Source: Bacillota bacterium (lineage in GTDB: Bacteria; Bacillota; Clostridia; Lachnospirales; Lachnospiraceae). From it: a DNA stretch of 64,000 nt. Below, in pieces: positions 17,773 to 27,377 of the stretch (its first letter is position 1; each line of letters begins with the position of its first letter). The stretch covers positions 71,790 to 135,789 of the forward strand of contig JAEZZQ010000048.1 in NCBI GenBank assembly GCA_023442465.1. Reading direction: 5' to 3'. A program made the position numbers and the translations under genes. The notes under the pieces are model-generated. The model ran no database searches and was not told the DNA's origin. It worked only from the letters and a program-made list of their open reading frames with translations.

Positions 17773-19281
17773 ATGGCAAAAGCAAAAATGATTATTGACA
17801 AGGATTTTAAAATTGCAGAAGTTGACAAGCGCGTGTACGGCTCTTTCATCGAACATCTGGGCCGTGCCGTTTATAACGGCATCTATCAGCCCGGACACCG
17901 CACCGCGGACGAAGACGGTTTCCGTAAGGACGTTCTGGAGCTGGTAAAGGAACTGGAGGTTCCAATCATCCGCTATCCCGGCGGCAACTTCGTATCTAAC
18001 TTCTACTGGGAGGACAGCGTAGGACCGAAGGCGGAGAGGAAGCCCCGTCTGGATCTGGCATGGCGCACACTGGAAACCAACGAATTCGGCCTGGGAGAAT
18101 TCGCGAAATGGTCGGAAAAAGCAGGTTCCGACATTATGATGGCAGTCAACCTCGGTACCCGCGGCATCACCGATGCACTGAATCTGCTGGAATACTGCAA
18201 TCTGGATACCAATACCTATTACAGTGACCTCAGAAAGAGCCACGGGGTAACGAAGCCCTACAGTATCAAGACCTGGTGCCTCGGCAACGAAATGGACGGA
18301 CCTTGGCAGATGGGACATAAGACAGCGGCAGAATATGGCAGGCTTGCAGCGGAGACCGCAAAAGCCATGAAGACTATGGACGATTCCATCGAACTGGTAT
18401 CCTGTGGAAGTTCAAACGTAGAAATGCCCACCTTCCCCGGATGGGAAGCCGCAACTTTAGAGGAAACCTATGAATATGTAGACTATATCTCCCTTCACAA
18501 TTATTACGGAAATGCGGAAAACGATACGGAAGATTTCTTCGCAAAGACTCAGGATCTGGAGCGCTTCATCCACACCGTAATCGCCACCTGTGACTATATC
18601 AAAGCGAAAAAGCGCAGCAAGAAAACCCTGAACTTAAGCTTTGATGAGTGGAACGTATGGTTTCACTCCACGGAAAGCGACAGCGAAGAAATGAAGGAAC
18701 GCCCGTGGCAGATAGCACCTCATTTGCTGGAGGATATCTACAGCTTCGAAGACGCCATCCTGGTAGGTCTTATCCTGATTACCTTCCTGCAGCATGCGGA
18801 CCGCCTGAAAATGGCTTGTCTGGCGCAGCTCGTCAACGTAATCGCGCCTATCATGACAGAGAACGACGGCAGCGCCTGGAAGCAGTCAATTTACTATCCT
18901 TTCCTTCACGCTTCCAAATACGGACGAGGCACAGCCCTTCACAGCATCGTGAATTCCACCAAACACGACAGCAAGACGCACGAAGATGTTACGGATGTAG
19001 AATCCATCGCCGTATATAACGGAGAAAAAGACGAAGTGACCATTTTTGCCGTAAACCGCAGCGTAAAAGAAGACGCTTTGTTCGAAGCTGACGTAAAATG
19101 CTTCGAAGGTTACCGTGTACTGGAATTCCTCGCTCTTGAAAACGACGATATGAAAGTTACCAACTCTATAACAGGCGAGAAGGTTTCTCCTAAAAACAGG
19201 ACAGATTACGAATTGAAGGACGGCACCTTTACTGCAACGATGAAAAAGTGCTCCTGGAACGTTATCAGACTTGGCAAATAA
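17773..19281 (+). CDS. Alpha-L-arabinofuranosidase, GH51 (second)
   Basis: 502 residues, cytoplasmic. The acid/base is Glu173 in CLGNEMDGPW and the nucleophile Glu292 in SFDEWNVWF. The GNEMDGPWQMGHK signature matches the well-studied AbfA-type bacterial arabinofuranosidases more closely than the copy at 11397-12905 does. A GGAGG site lies 9 bases upstream. It is co-transcribed with the GH127 enzyme, so this operon covers both anomers of terminal arabinofuranose. It is followed by a strong hairpin terminator. Confidence 0.95.
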   Translation: MAKAKMIIDKDFKIAEVDKRVYGSFIEHLGRAVYNGIYQPGHRTADEDGFRKDVLELVKELEVPIIRYPGGNFVSNFYWEDSVGPKAERKPRLDLAWRTLETNEFGLGEFAKWSEKAGSDIMMAVNLGTRGITDALNLLEYCNLDTNTYYSDLRKSHGVTKPYSIKTWCLGNEMDGPWQMGHKTAAEYGRLAAETAKAMKTMDDSIELVSCGSSNVEMPTFPGWEAATLEETYEYVDYISLHNYYGNAENDTEDFFAKTQDLERFIHTVIATCDYIKAKKRSKKTLNLSFDEWNVWFHSTESDSEEMKERPWQIAPHLLEDIYSFEDAILVGLILITFLQHADRLKMACLAQLVNVIAPIMTENDGSAWKQSIYYPFLHASKYGRGTALHSIVNSTKHDSKTHEDVTDVESIAVYNGEKDEVTIFAVNRSVKEDALFEADVKCFEGYRVLEFLALENDDMKVTNSITGEKVSPKNRTDYELKDGTFTATMKKCSWNVIRLGK

Positions 19282-19316
19282 GATACAAATAAAGAAATAA
19301 TGCTGCAAAATAAATT

Positions 19317-19350
19317 CCCCGGCAAAGCGAAAATCTTCGTTTTGCCGGGG
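19317..19350. terminator. Terminator between GH51 and the convergent regulator gene
   Basis: Fifteen-base arms CCCCGGCAAAGCGAA and TTCGTTTTGCCGGGG form a GC-rich hairpin with one G-U pair, followed on the plus strand by ATATTTTT. It can also act on the opposite strand for the regulator gene. Confidence 0.88.
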
Positions 19351-19356
19351 ATATTT

Positions 19357-20337
19357 TTATACTTCATCCGTCTCATATCCCAAAGTTGTTTTGCTCGCTT
19401 CCTGCTTCGCCGCCTCAGGGACAATGATGGGGCTATAGTTAATACGCACAGAAATATCCTGATTGTAATTGCCGAAAGTCTTTCCAAATATGGTCAGGCC
19501 GCCTACATGCTTCGCATCGTCCTCTACTTCCAGCTTCAGCTTCATCGTGCTGCGGTAATCCAGATTGAAATCCTTGGTGGATACGTCCGATACCTGAAGG
19601 CCGTCGATGAAGGTGCCCTTTTTATTGATAACAAGAATTTTCAGCAAACCGTACTGATTCCAGTTCGGATACCACCAGTCCGGCGTGAAGATACCTCCCA
19701 CGTTACCGAAATCTCCGGGGCTGGTCCACATCGCCACCTTCTTATCGTTCAGTATAAATGAAATATCTGAAGGCCACACATCGTTTACTCCCGGCGCCTC
19801 CGAGCATAGTTCCAGAGATATCGTTATCTGATCTATCTTCTGTTCGAAAGGAATGAAGTTAGGGATCACATATTCCACATATCCCCTTGTGAACCAGAGA
19901 ATATCTGCATTATACCTATCCGGATGGGCGAAATAGCGGGTGTCATCCACCTCTCCTATAATCGCGGTATTAGAAGCCAGCCCGCAGGTAGGATATACCT
20001 TATAATCCGAGAAATGCCCCACCTTCAAGTCTGTCTGGTATACATTCTTGAAGTCCTCCTGGGAATCCATATCGATCAATATCTTGTCCAGATGCACGGA
20101 GCATTTCTTCTGGTTGCCATGCCCCCTGGATTCGCTGGACACAGTGATCAGCCCGCAGTCCTCCAGCTTCTTAATATGGCTGGTGAGCGCCCCATTAGTA
20201 ATATTCAGCCTGCTAGCCAGCTCGTTCATATTCATTCCATGATTTTCTAAAAGGATTTTTATGATTTCTATCCGGACCTCAGAACCCAATGCCTTAAAAA
20301 TATCCAGTCCTTCATCCAATGATTTAATATGTAGCAT
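19357..20337 (-). CDS. ArsR-type transcriptional regulator with large C-terminal domain
   Basis: About 326 residues using ATG at 20337, which has GGAG 6 bases upstream; a longer TTG-started frame would include this site. Residues about 8-85 form a winged helix (FKALGSEVRIEIIKILLENHGMNMNELASRLNITNGALTSHIKKLEDCGLI) of the ArsR/HTH_20 class. The remaining 230 residues contain Trp/Asp-rich strands, probably a beta-rich ligand-binding domain. Its location beside the arabinan operons suggests it controls them in response to an arabinose-derived sugar; that is inference. It replaces the more usual AraC or GntR-type AraR here. Confidence 0.82.
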   Translation of the reverse strand: MLHIKSLDEGLDIFKALGSEVRIEIIKILLENHGMNMNELASRLNITNGALTSHIKKLEDCGLITVSSESRGHGNQKKCSVHLDKILIDMDSQEDFKNVYQTDLKVGHFSDYKVYPTCGLASNTAIIGEVDDTRYFAHPDRYNADILWFTRGYVEYVIPNFIPFEQKIDQITISLELCSEAPGVNDVWPSDISFILNDKKVAMWTSPGDFGNVGGIFTPDWWYPNWNQYGLLKILVINKKGTFIDGLQVSDVSTKDFNLDYRSTMKLKLEVEDDAKHVGGLTIFGKTFGNYNQDISVRINYSPIIVPEAAKQEASKTTLGYETDEV

Positions 20338-20359
20338 AATTATCTCCAATATTCTAATA

Positions 20360-20375
20360 AATTTTAGATAAAATT
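20360..20375. promoter_or_regulatory. Candidate operator in front of the ArsR-type regulator
   Basis: AATTTTA-GA-TAAAATT is a perfect 7-2-7 inverted repeat immediately upstream of the regulator start, where autoregulation would be expected. It is AT-rich, so chance is not excluded. Confidence 0.35.
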
Positions 20376-20474
20376 AAAATAATACACATTTTATTATATC
20401 ATTTTAGAAAAATTAGTCAATAATTACTGCATAAAAGTAATACAAGTTAATAAGTACAAGTAGGAAAGGCGAAA

Positions 20475-22202
20475 TCATGCGTTGCCGAGAACGGAGTGAA
20501 CAGTAACGTCACTTTTTCGCTCAATTCCCTTCAATGTATTTTTTAACAGCTCTGCCTGCACAAAAAGCTGCTCGCTGGCTGCCGCACTTTCTTCTGCCGT
20601 GGAAGAATTATCATTTACTATTCTTATGATATCTTCCATCTTGTCTGTGATCTCTCCTATGGCATTTCCCTGTTCCCCCGTTCTTTCGCCGATTTCCTTT
20701 ACCGAGCTGTCGATATCGGCAATATTCTCGAGCATCTTCAGTATGGACTCTCCCGCCTTTCTCGTCTCCTCATTCCCTCTTTCCACAGCCTCGCGGGTCT
20801 CCGTTATCATTCCTGCCGTTTCTTTGGCCGCCGCCGCGCACCGGTCCGCAAGCCTGGATACCTCACCCGCCACCACCGCAAAGCCTTTGCCGGCTTCTCC
20901 TGCCCTTGCCGCTTCAATTCCTGCATTCAATGCCAGCAGATTCGTCTGCCCCGCAATATCATTAATAGATTGCAATATTTTAGAAATCTTATCGCTCGTA
21001 TTGTCTATCGTTTTCATGGAAACTATCAGCTCTTCGACCTTCTTTTTCCCATCTTCTGCAAAAACCTTCGTCTGCTGCGTCACGATACCGGCTTTTTCGC
21101 ACAGGCCTCTGTTAATATCTGCTTTGCCTGATATATTCTTTACTTCCGCCCTTATTCGATCAATAAGTCCGCTCTGGACCAACGTGCCCTGCGCCAGATT
21201 CTGCGCCCCGTCCGCCACCTGAGATGCTCCTGCATATACTTCATCGGACGCAACATCTATCCGGGCAAATATATCGTTCAAAGATTGAAGGATTTCAATA
21301 AGGGACTTCCCTATCGGCTCGAAGTCTCCTTCATACTCCAGTGTGATTTCATCTGTCAGGTCATGGTCCGCGATATGTCCGAGCTTTCCCGAAATATCTT
21401 CTATGTATGTGTTCAGCGACTTTACGGTCTCGGCTAAGCTCTTCGCCAGGCTTCCTATTTCTCCGTCCCCGTTATTTTTTATGGAAACATGCAGATTTCC
21501 TTTGGCTATCTCCTCTGAACAAATCGTCAGCTCTTCCAGTGGAAGGCAAATATCCCTGATCGCTTTTCCTGATTTTTTCAATGAATAGATTAAGATAAAT
21601 ATGCTCAATCCTATAACAGCAATAACCGCCAGAATACTTTCTGCGGCAAACATCTTATAATAATGGCCGGCCGAGGCATTCATATTATAAAAAAGCTGTT
21701 CCATCAATCCTTTCATCTCTCTTGCTAATGCGCTCGCTTCATTATTATATAATTTTTCAGAATTATATTTCCCTCCCTGCTTTTCGTATTCTATGATTTG
21801 TCCCATAATATCGCTATAGTCTTCAATTAACGCAGCTACACTTACATACAGCTCCTCATTTTCCTTACCCTGCAGTATATCGTGAAGCGCATGCACACTG
21901 CCAACCAGCTCCTCATAAGTGCCCTCTATCTCCGCCATATCCTCTTCTTGTTCACCTTTTCTTGTTTCAAATACAAGATAGCGGACATCTTCATGCAGCG
22001 CGCTGAATTTCAGCTCTACCGTTCCGGCCTTTCCCTGTCCCGTACCATATCTGTTAAAAACCTGTCGGTTCAAGGCAGTAATTATAATGATAAAGCAAAC
22101 CAATACAAAACAGATTGCCGCCAGTTGTCCCATAGAGCTCAAAAATATGGTGTGCAGACTTCTGCTCACACTTTTTTTATCCTGTTTTTCCTTTTTTCTC
22201 AT
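20475..22202 (-). CDS. Methyl-accepting chemotaxis protein
   Basis: A 575-residue chemoreceptor. TM1 is at about 22-45, followed by a helical extracytoplasmic sensor of about 140 residues, TM2 at about 187-208, a HAMP domain (about 209-262) and a signalling domain to about 560 with the conserved hairpin tip region (LQSINDIAGQTNLLALNAGIEAARAGEAGKGFAVVAGEVSRLA) that contacts CheA/CheW. Glu/Gln-rich methylation helices flank it. The short four-helix-like sensor suggests a small-molecule ligand. No che genes are nearby. It could sense sugars given its neighbours, but nothing shows that. Confidence 0.92.
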   Translation of the reverse strand: MRKKEKQDKKSVSRSLHTIFLSSMGQLAAICFVLVCFIIIITALNRQVFNRYGTGQGKAGTVELKFSALHEDVRYLVFETRKGEQEEDMAEIEGTYEELVGSVHALHDILQGKENEELYVSVAALIEDYSDIMGQIIEYEKQGGKYNSEKLYNNEASALAREMKGLMEQLFYNMNASAGHYYKMFAAESILAVIAVIGLSIFILIYSLKKSGKAIRDICLPLEELTICSEEIAKGNLHVSIKNNGDGEIGSLAKSLAETVKSLNTYIEDISGKLGHIADHDLTDEITLEYEGDFEPIGKSLIEILQSLNDIFARIDVASDEVYAGASQVADGAQNLAQGTLVQSGLIDRIRAEVKNISGKADINRGLCEKAGIVTQQTKVFAEDGKKKVEELIVSMKTIDNTSDKISKILQSINDIAGQTNLLALNAGIEAARAGEAGKGFAVVAGEVSRLADRCAAAAKETAGMITETREAVERGNEETRKAGESILKMLENIADIDSSVKEIGERTGEQGNAIGEITDKMEDIIRIVNDNSSTAEESAAASEQLFVQAELLKNTLKGIERKSDVTVHSVLGNA

Positions 22203-22277
22203 TTATATTTAGTGCCCCCTTTTATCTCCGTTTTTATGGACATTATACCCGCAACGGCCAAAGTGATCGCATACACA

Positions 22278-23102
22278 TCATAGCACCTGCGGCGCACACG
22301 CTATGATATGAGCAATGACATCCGCAATTGCATTGTTATTATAGTCCGCACATATCCTGTCAGCATGTTCTTTTACGGCATCCGGCGCATTTTCTGTCAC
22401 AATGCCTACATCCGCCTGCGCGAGCATATCGATATCGTTATAATAATCCCCTACTGCATATATGACATCCGTGTGATTTAAGTATTGTCTGAGCTTCGTT
22501 AACATGGAACCTTTATTTATTCGTACCGGAAGGAATTCATAATAATTTATTGCTGACTGGACCCGGTCTACGCTGGCATGTTCCTCCAAATATGACGACT
22601 CCTTTTTCAGCCAGCTTATTTCTTCCTCATTCCCCGAAAAAAGAATCTTTATCCATTCCATTTCCATCACATTTTCCAAGGAATCAAAAATTACCGGCAA
22701 GTGGTCTTTTACGACGCACGGATCTGCATACTCTTCACGCGAAACGATATAGCTCATGTCCTTAGCATAGACCTGCACGCCTATCCGAGGTCTCTCATCG
22801 ATACACCTTCTTAAAAATGGCATGATCCCGCCTCTGGGAACCCCGAATTCTTCCAGATAAACCTTCTTGTCATAGTCGTACAATTGTCCTCCATTGGCCA
22901 GAATACAATATCCGTTTATCCTCACTCCTTCAAGGAAAGCAGAGGCATTCGTCAGGCTTCTGCCTGTGGCGATTCCGAACTTTCCTCCTTCTTCAACAAA
23001 AGTACTGATTGCTTTTTTATTTTCCTCACTCACTTTATTTTCTGAGTTCAGTAAAGTTCCATCCAAATCGCTTAATAATATTTTTCCGCTATATTTACCC
23101 AT
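22278..23102 (-). CDS. HAD-superfamily hydrolase, Cof type (sugar-phosphate phosphatase-like)
   Basis: 274 residues. Motif I LLSDLDGTLL carries the nucleophile Asp near residue 11, and motif IV AVGDYYNDIDMLAQADVG carries the metal ligands near residue 220. A C2-type cap lies between them (about 85-190). Such enzymes dephosphorylate sugar phosphates or flavin precursors in the cytoplasm. AAGGG precedes the ATG. It stands alone between a chemoreceptor and a response regulator. The exact substrate cannot be told. Confidence 0.9.
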   Translation of the reverse strand: MGKYSGKILLSDLDGTLLNSENKVSEENKKAISTFVEEGGKFGIATGRSLTNASAFLEGVRINGYCILANGGQLYDYDKKVYLEEFGVPRGGIMPFLRRCIDERPRIGVQVYAKDMSYIVSREEYADPCVVKDHLPVIFDSLENVMEMEWIKILFSGNEEEISWLKKESSYLEEHASVDRVQSAINYYEFLPVRINKGSMLTKLRQYLNHTDVIYAVGDYYNDIDMLAQADVGIVTENAPDAVKEHADRICADYNNNAIADVIAHIIACAPQVL

Positions 23103-23152
23103 ATTGTCCCTTTATGTTTTCGATGTCTGCGAATTTGCGCAGCAATTACATG

Positions 23153-23926
23153 TTATCCGTCTCTTAGTTTTGTAAAACCGGTAGGCGATTTAAGCGTATA
23201 TTTCTTAAATACGCTGCAAAAATGTTTATAATCGCTGAATCCTGTCATATCTGATATTTCATAGACTTTATATTGTCCGGAATTCAACAGCCTCACCGCC
23301 TGCTGTACTCTGTATTTATTCAGAAAATCGAGAAAGGTATGCCCGGTAATATCCTTAAATTTCCTGCTCAAATAGCTGGCACTGATTCCCATATCCTCCG
23401 CAATCGCTTCTATGCTGATTTTTTGGTCGTAGCTTTTGCGTATTGTCTCAATCGCACCCATTACATATTGATTTTGAAGTTGTGCCAATTCTATATAATG
23501 CTCCAAATCCAGACCGCTGTCCTTATTTTCAAAAGCGAGTTCCGTTTCTTTGCTCTTCATAATTTCCAAACGCAGCATCTTCATTGTTTCCACTAACTTT
23601 TCTTCATCCACCGGCTTTAAAATATAGTCTGTAACTCCCAGGGATATTGCTTTTCTGGCAAATTCGAACTCCGCATAGCTGGTCAGTATCAGGCTCTTAA
23701 ACTGCGTTTCCTTTAACGCTTCCTGAAGCATGGTAATTCCGTCCATCTTCGGCATCTTGATATCCGCGATTACGACGTCCGGATGCAGCGCACGTATTTG
23801 CGCAAGCCCCTCTTCTCCATCGGCGGCCTCTCCGGCGATCACATATCCCATACTCACCCAGTCGATCGTATACGCCAGTCCTTTTCTTATAATATCTTCA
23901 TCTTCCACAATCACTATTTTCAGCAT
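23153..23926 (-). CDS. YesN-type response regulator (receiver plus AraC HTH)
   Basis: About 257 residues. ATG at 23926 is preferred because AAAGAGG lies about 10 bases upstream; a GTG at 23935 is too close to it. The receiver domain (2-120) has EDED near the N-terminus, phospho-acceptor Asp in VVIADIKMPKMDG and Lys in LKPVDEEK. The C-terminal 100 residues are a double HTH of AraC type (ISIEAIAEDMGISASYLSRKFK). It pairs with the kinase encoded just upstream and probably controls the adjacent ABC transporter. Confidence 0.92.
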   Translation of the reverse strand: MLKIVIVEDEDIIRKGLAYTIDWVSMGYVIAGEAADGEEGLAQIRALHPDVVIADIKMPKMDGITMLQEALKETQFKSLILTSYAEFEFARKAISLGVTDYILKPVDEEKLVETMKMLRLEIMKSKETELAFENKDSGLDLEHYIELAQLQNQYVMGAIETIRKSYDQKISIEAIAEDMGISASYLSRKFKDITGHTFLDFLNKYRVQQAVRLLNSGQYKVYEISDMTGFSDYKHFCSVFKKYTLKSPTGFTKLRDG

Positions 23927-23958
23927 ATTGACCACGCCTCTTTCATTCCCGGCTATTT

Positions 23959-25659
23959 TCAGCTGCCGCGCTTATAGGCCGGAAGCGTCAGGGTGAGTGT
24001 CGTCCCCTTATCCGGCTCGCTTTCTATTGCAACTCCATAATTTCCTTTGTACTTCAGGTTGATCCTCTTATGAATATTATATAGTCCCAAATGACTGCTT
24101 CTGTTCTTGGGGCTCGCCAAAGTATGCTTCAATTCTTTTAATGTCTCTGCTTCGATTCCGGTTCCATCATCCCTGCATATAAAAATCAGATTGTTCCCGT
24201 CCCTGTATCCCCTGATTTCCACCGTCAGGACTTCTTTACCCTCAAACCCATATTTAATGGCATTCTCAATCAACGGCTGAATAAGGAGCTTGGGTATTAC
24301 AAGGTCCATGACCTCCTCCTCTATATCGACACTATACCGGAATCTGCGATTAAACCGCATCTTTAAAATGCTCAGATATTGCTCTGTATTCTTCATATCC
24401 TGCCGTACCGTCACATCCTCATCCGCATTACTTATACTATAGCGCAGGATAGAGGATAGATTTACGATCATTTTATCTGCTTTTGCCGTATCCAGCTTGC
24501 ACATTATCCTTATATTTTCCAAAGTATTGAACAGGAAATGGGGATTTATCTGAGATTCCAACTGCTTTATCTGCGCAAACGCCATATGCGCTATCATTTC
24601 TTTATTTTTTTCTATCTGCTCCTTTAAGCTATCGATCATCAAATTATAAGAGTTTCCGATGGTCTGGAATTCCTTGCTGCTGCATATGGAAATATAATTG
24701 TCAAGGTTGCCTTCCTGCACTTGTTCGAAAGCATTCGCAATAATGTCTATGTCCCTGGTACTTTCTGCGGAAGTTTTATCCGCTCCTTTCAGCAAGCTGA
24801 AAAGTATGACCACGAACATCATCGTCAGAAGCAGCCCGACCCACTTAAATGCCGCCAACTGGCTGCTCACGTCCGATACCGTATAAATCCGAAGCCTGTC
24901 ATCCATCATAGAGGAGCTTTCCATATAAAAATTTTTACCGTTACATTTGATATAGCCTTCCTGTGTTTCAAATTTTCTGCTCATGCGGTTCAGGTTATCG
25001 GAAAAGTCATAATTATTCGCCAGGTATATCCAGCCATAAGTATCCGTGATAATTGTTTGAGAAGATACTTTTGTCAATAATACCTGAAACTCGGAACTAT
25101 CGATAGAAAAAATAACGTAACCGACCGCCTCGTTCCCTTCTTTTATCGTTCTTCCGATAAGGAGGCTGGAAGATTGACCTTCCATATCCTGCATCACCTT
25201 GATGGCTGTCGCATCTTTGTCATTGTTCATCAGACGGAAGATTCCCCAGTTTGCAACGGATTCGCTTTTTAAATACGACGGCACTTCCTGATTGCTCATA
25301 ATAACAGGCTCATAGTCTTTATTAAAGACATATATTTTTGCTTTATATCCCAGTTTGTTAGAAAGTTTATATACATCCTCAAAAACTGACACCCGTGTCA
25401 CTCTATCTATAGGCTTCGTGACCAAATCGCTGCTTGCTTCCATCACGATCAGAGCCTGTTCATAGCCTTCTATGGTCCGTACAACCTTTCCTCCAATATC
25501 CTCATTTGCTTTTTTTGTACTATCAATGGTGGAATATCCCCAAAAACCAAAAGTAATGAACACGCCGGCAAACGCAATGCCGAAAGCTGGAGCCACCGCA
25601 TACCGCAAGAACATCCTGTACATATTATCTTTAAATGATACGGGCTTATTTTTTTCCAT
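23959..25659 (-). CDS. YesM-type sensor histidine kinase
   Basis: About 566 residues from ATG 25659, with AAAGGG upstream; an in-frame upstream extension lacks a ribosome binding site. TM1 is at about 14-40, a large extracytoplasmic sensor of dCache-like size follows (about 40-275), TM2 is at about 275-297, then a HAMP-like linker, the His_kinase domain with phospho-acceptor His in INPHFLFNTLENI, and an ATPase domain with N box (LIENAIKYGFEG) and DDGTGI. It transmits an external signal to the downstream AraC-type regulator. Lying in line with the importer genes, it may sense the transported solute. Confidence 0.92.
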   Translation of the reverse strand: MEKNKPVSFKDNMYRMFLRYAVAPAFGIAFAGVFITFGFWGYSTIDSTKKANEDIGGKVVRTIEGYEQALIVMEASSDLVTKPIDRVTRVSVFEDVYKLSNKLGYKAKIYVFNKDYEPVIMSNQEVPSYLKSESVANWGIFRLMNNDKDATAIKVMQDMEGQSSSLLIGRTIKEGNEAVGYVIFSIDSSEFQVLLTKVSSQTIITDTYGWIYLANNYDFSDNLNRMSRKFETQEGYIKCNGKNFYMESSSMMDDRLRIYTVSDVSSQLAAFKWVGLLLTMMFVVILFSLLKGADKTSAESTRDIDIIANAFEQVQEGNLDNYISICSSKEFQTIGNSYNLMIDSLKEQIEKNKEMIAHMAFAQIKQLESQINPHFLFNTLENIRIMCKLDTAKADKMIVNLSSILRYSISNADEDVTVRQDMKNTEQYLSILKMRFNRRFRYSVDIEEEVMDLVIPKLLIQPLIENAIKYGFEGKEVLTVEIRGYRDGNNLIFICRDDGTGIEAETLKELKHTLASPKNRSSHLGLYNIHKRINLKYKGNYGVAIESEPDKGTTLTLTLPAYKRGS

Positions 25660-25718
25660 ACGTATACCCTTTCCTGGCGTCTTATGCTTACAGTATACCA
25701 CAGAACCTTATTGCCCCG

Positions 25719-27377
25719 TTACAGGCTGACCTCTTTCTTACCCGATACCTTGAAGAAGATGAGGAGCGAAGCAACTGTTGTCAGCGTCAAAATACTCGAA
25801 AGAGCTGCTGCCGTACCATAGCTTGCACGGATAACCTCCGTATAGATGGATACCGACATCGTCCTCGTTCCTCCGGTATACAAAATGACAGAAGCGCTCA
25901 ATTCATTAATGATCGTAATCCAGCTCAAAATAGCTCCCGAAAGCACTCCCGGCATCATCATCACTGCAGTTACTTTGAAAAAAGTCTTAAAAGGCGAATC
26001 TCCCAAACTAATTGCCGCCTCTTCCATACTGGGGCTCAGTTGATATAAGATAGCCGCACTCGACCTAAGCGTATAAGGCAGACGTCTCACTACAAATGCC
26101 AATATGATAATAAATGCCGTACCGCTTAATAACAGCGGTCTTTTGTTAAATGCCAGAAGCAAGGTAATACCGAGAACAGAACCCGGAATGATATACGGGA
26201 ACATTGTCATAGAATCGATAATATTCGAAATCACGCTCTTTCTCCGAATCGTAACGTAAGCGATAAGCATGGATAGTATAATAACTATCATTATTGCTAT
26301 TAATCCGAATAGATATGTATTTCTTATTGCCGTTCCTAAGCTTCTAAAGATGGATTTATAGCTATCCAGGCTATAACCGGCTACGAAGATTGCCCCGTTG
26401 GTCGCCTTAAAGGAGGTATATATAACCGTAATCTGAGGTATGATCGCAAGAAATACCACAAAATATATAAATATGTGCATGATCACATTCCATATACCCT
26501 TTAGCTTTTTTGATTGTATCGGGCGAAGGGAACTCATAGTAAAAGACTTCCTGTTGACTACATACTTCTGACCCAGAAACATTACACCGGTAATCAATAC
26601 CATAATAACCGCAAGCGCTGCCGCAAAGTTAGCCTGACCGCCCATTTCACTTATAAATTCATTGTAAATAAGCACCGGCATTACCGTATATCCTTCTCCG
26701 ATCAGCATCGGCGTACCGAAGTCCGCAAGGGCATTCATAAATACGATCAGGGAACCGGCCAAAATAGTCGGAGCAATGAGCGGAAGCACGATGGTGCCTA
26801 CTTTACGCACCGCATTGCATCCCAGGCTTTCGGCAGCTTCGCTCAAGGAAGCATCCACCTTTTTAAGAGCTCCCGTAGTATACAGGTAAATATAAGGATA
26901 CAATTTCAAGGTGAGTACCAGCAGTATCCCGCCAAATCCATAAATGGAAGGCGTCTCAATCCCGAATACATTTGCGAAGAACTTTGTGATCACGCCGCTG
27001 CGTCCACCGAGAACAATCCACGAATAGGCACCGATAAACGGAGGGGAAAGCATGGAGATGATAACGAGTATGTCGATGATTCCTTTTCCCTTCACCTTGA
27101 ACGATGTTGTCAAATAAGCTAACGGCGCTCCTATCAGCACTGCCAGGACCGTCGTGCAAGTGGTTACAAGGAAACTGTGTCCCAGCGTTCTGTAATAATA
27201 CTTCTTTGAAAAAAACTTAGCAAAATTGGCAAGTGTCAGTTCCCCGCTGGCGGGGTCTTTGAATCCGCTGAAAAACAACGAAAACAATGGATAAACAAGG
27301 AATACCGCAAATATCAATACAACCGCTATCGTAACAACTGTCCAAAAATCAAATCTTATTCCTTTTTTCTTACTCAT
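25719..27377 (-). CDS. Two-domain ABC transporter permease, ferric/sugar-phosphate type
   Basis: 552 residues with 12 predicted membrane segments arranged as two tandem permease domains (about 1-270 and 290-550), each with an EAA-like loop (LSEAAESLGCNAVRKVGTIVLPLI and MEEAAISLGDSPFKTFFKVTAVM). This fused layout is typical of FbpB/AfuB/ThiP-type importers. Its start overlaps the ATPase stop by 8 bases (ATGAGTAA), so it is translationally coupled. Ferric iron, a phosphonate or a sugar phosphate are all possible cargo. Confidence 0.9.
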   Translation of the reverse strand: MSKKKGIRFDFWTVVTIAVVLIFAVFLVYPLFSLFFSGFKDPASGELTLANFAKFFSKKYYYRTLGHSFLVTTCTTVLAVLIGAPLAYLTTSFKVKGKGIIDILVIISMLSPPFIGAYSWIVLGGRSGVITKFFANVFGIETPSIYGFGGILLVLTLKLYPYIYLYTTGALKKVDASLSEAAESLGCNAVRKVGTIVLPLIAPTILAGSLIVFMNALADFGTPMLIGEGYTVMPVLIYNEFISEMGGQANFAAALAVIMVLITGVMFLGQKYVVNRKSFTMSSLRPIQSKKLKGIWNVIMHIFIYFVVFLAIIPQITVIYTSFKATNGAIFVAGYSLDSYKSIFRSLGTAIRNTYLFGLIAIMIVIILSMLIAYVTIRRKSVISNIIDSMTMFPYIIPGSVLGITLLLAFNKRPLLLSGTAFIIILAFVVRRLPYTLRSSAAILYQLSPSMEEAAISLGDSPFKTFFKVTAVMMMPGVLSGAILSWITIINELSASVILYTGGTRTMSVSIYTEVIRASYGTAAALSSILTLTTVASLLIFFKVSGKKEVSL

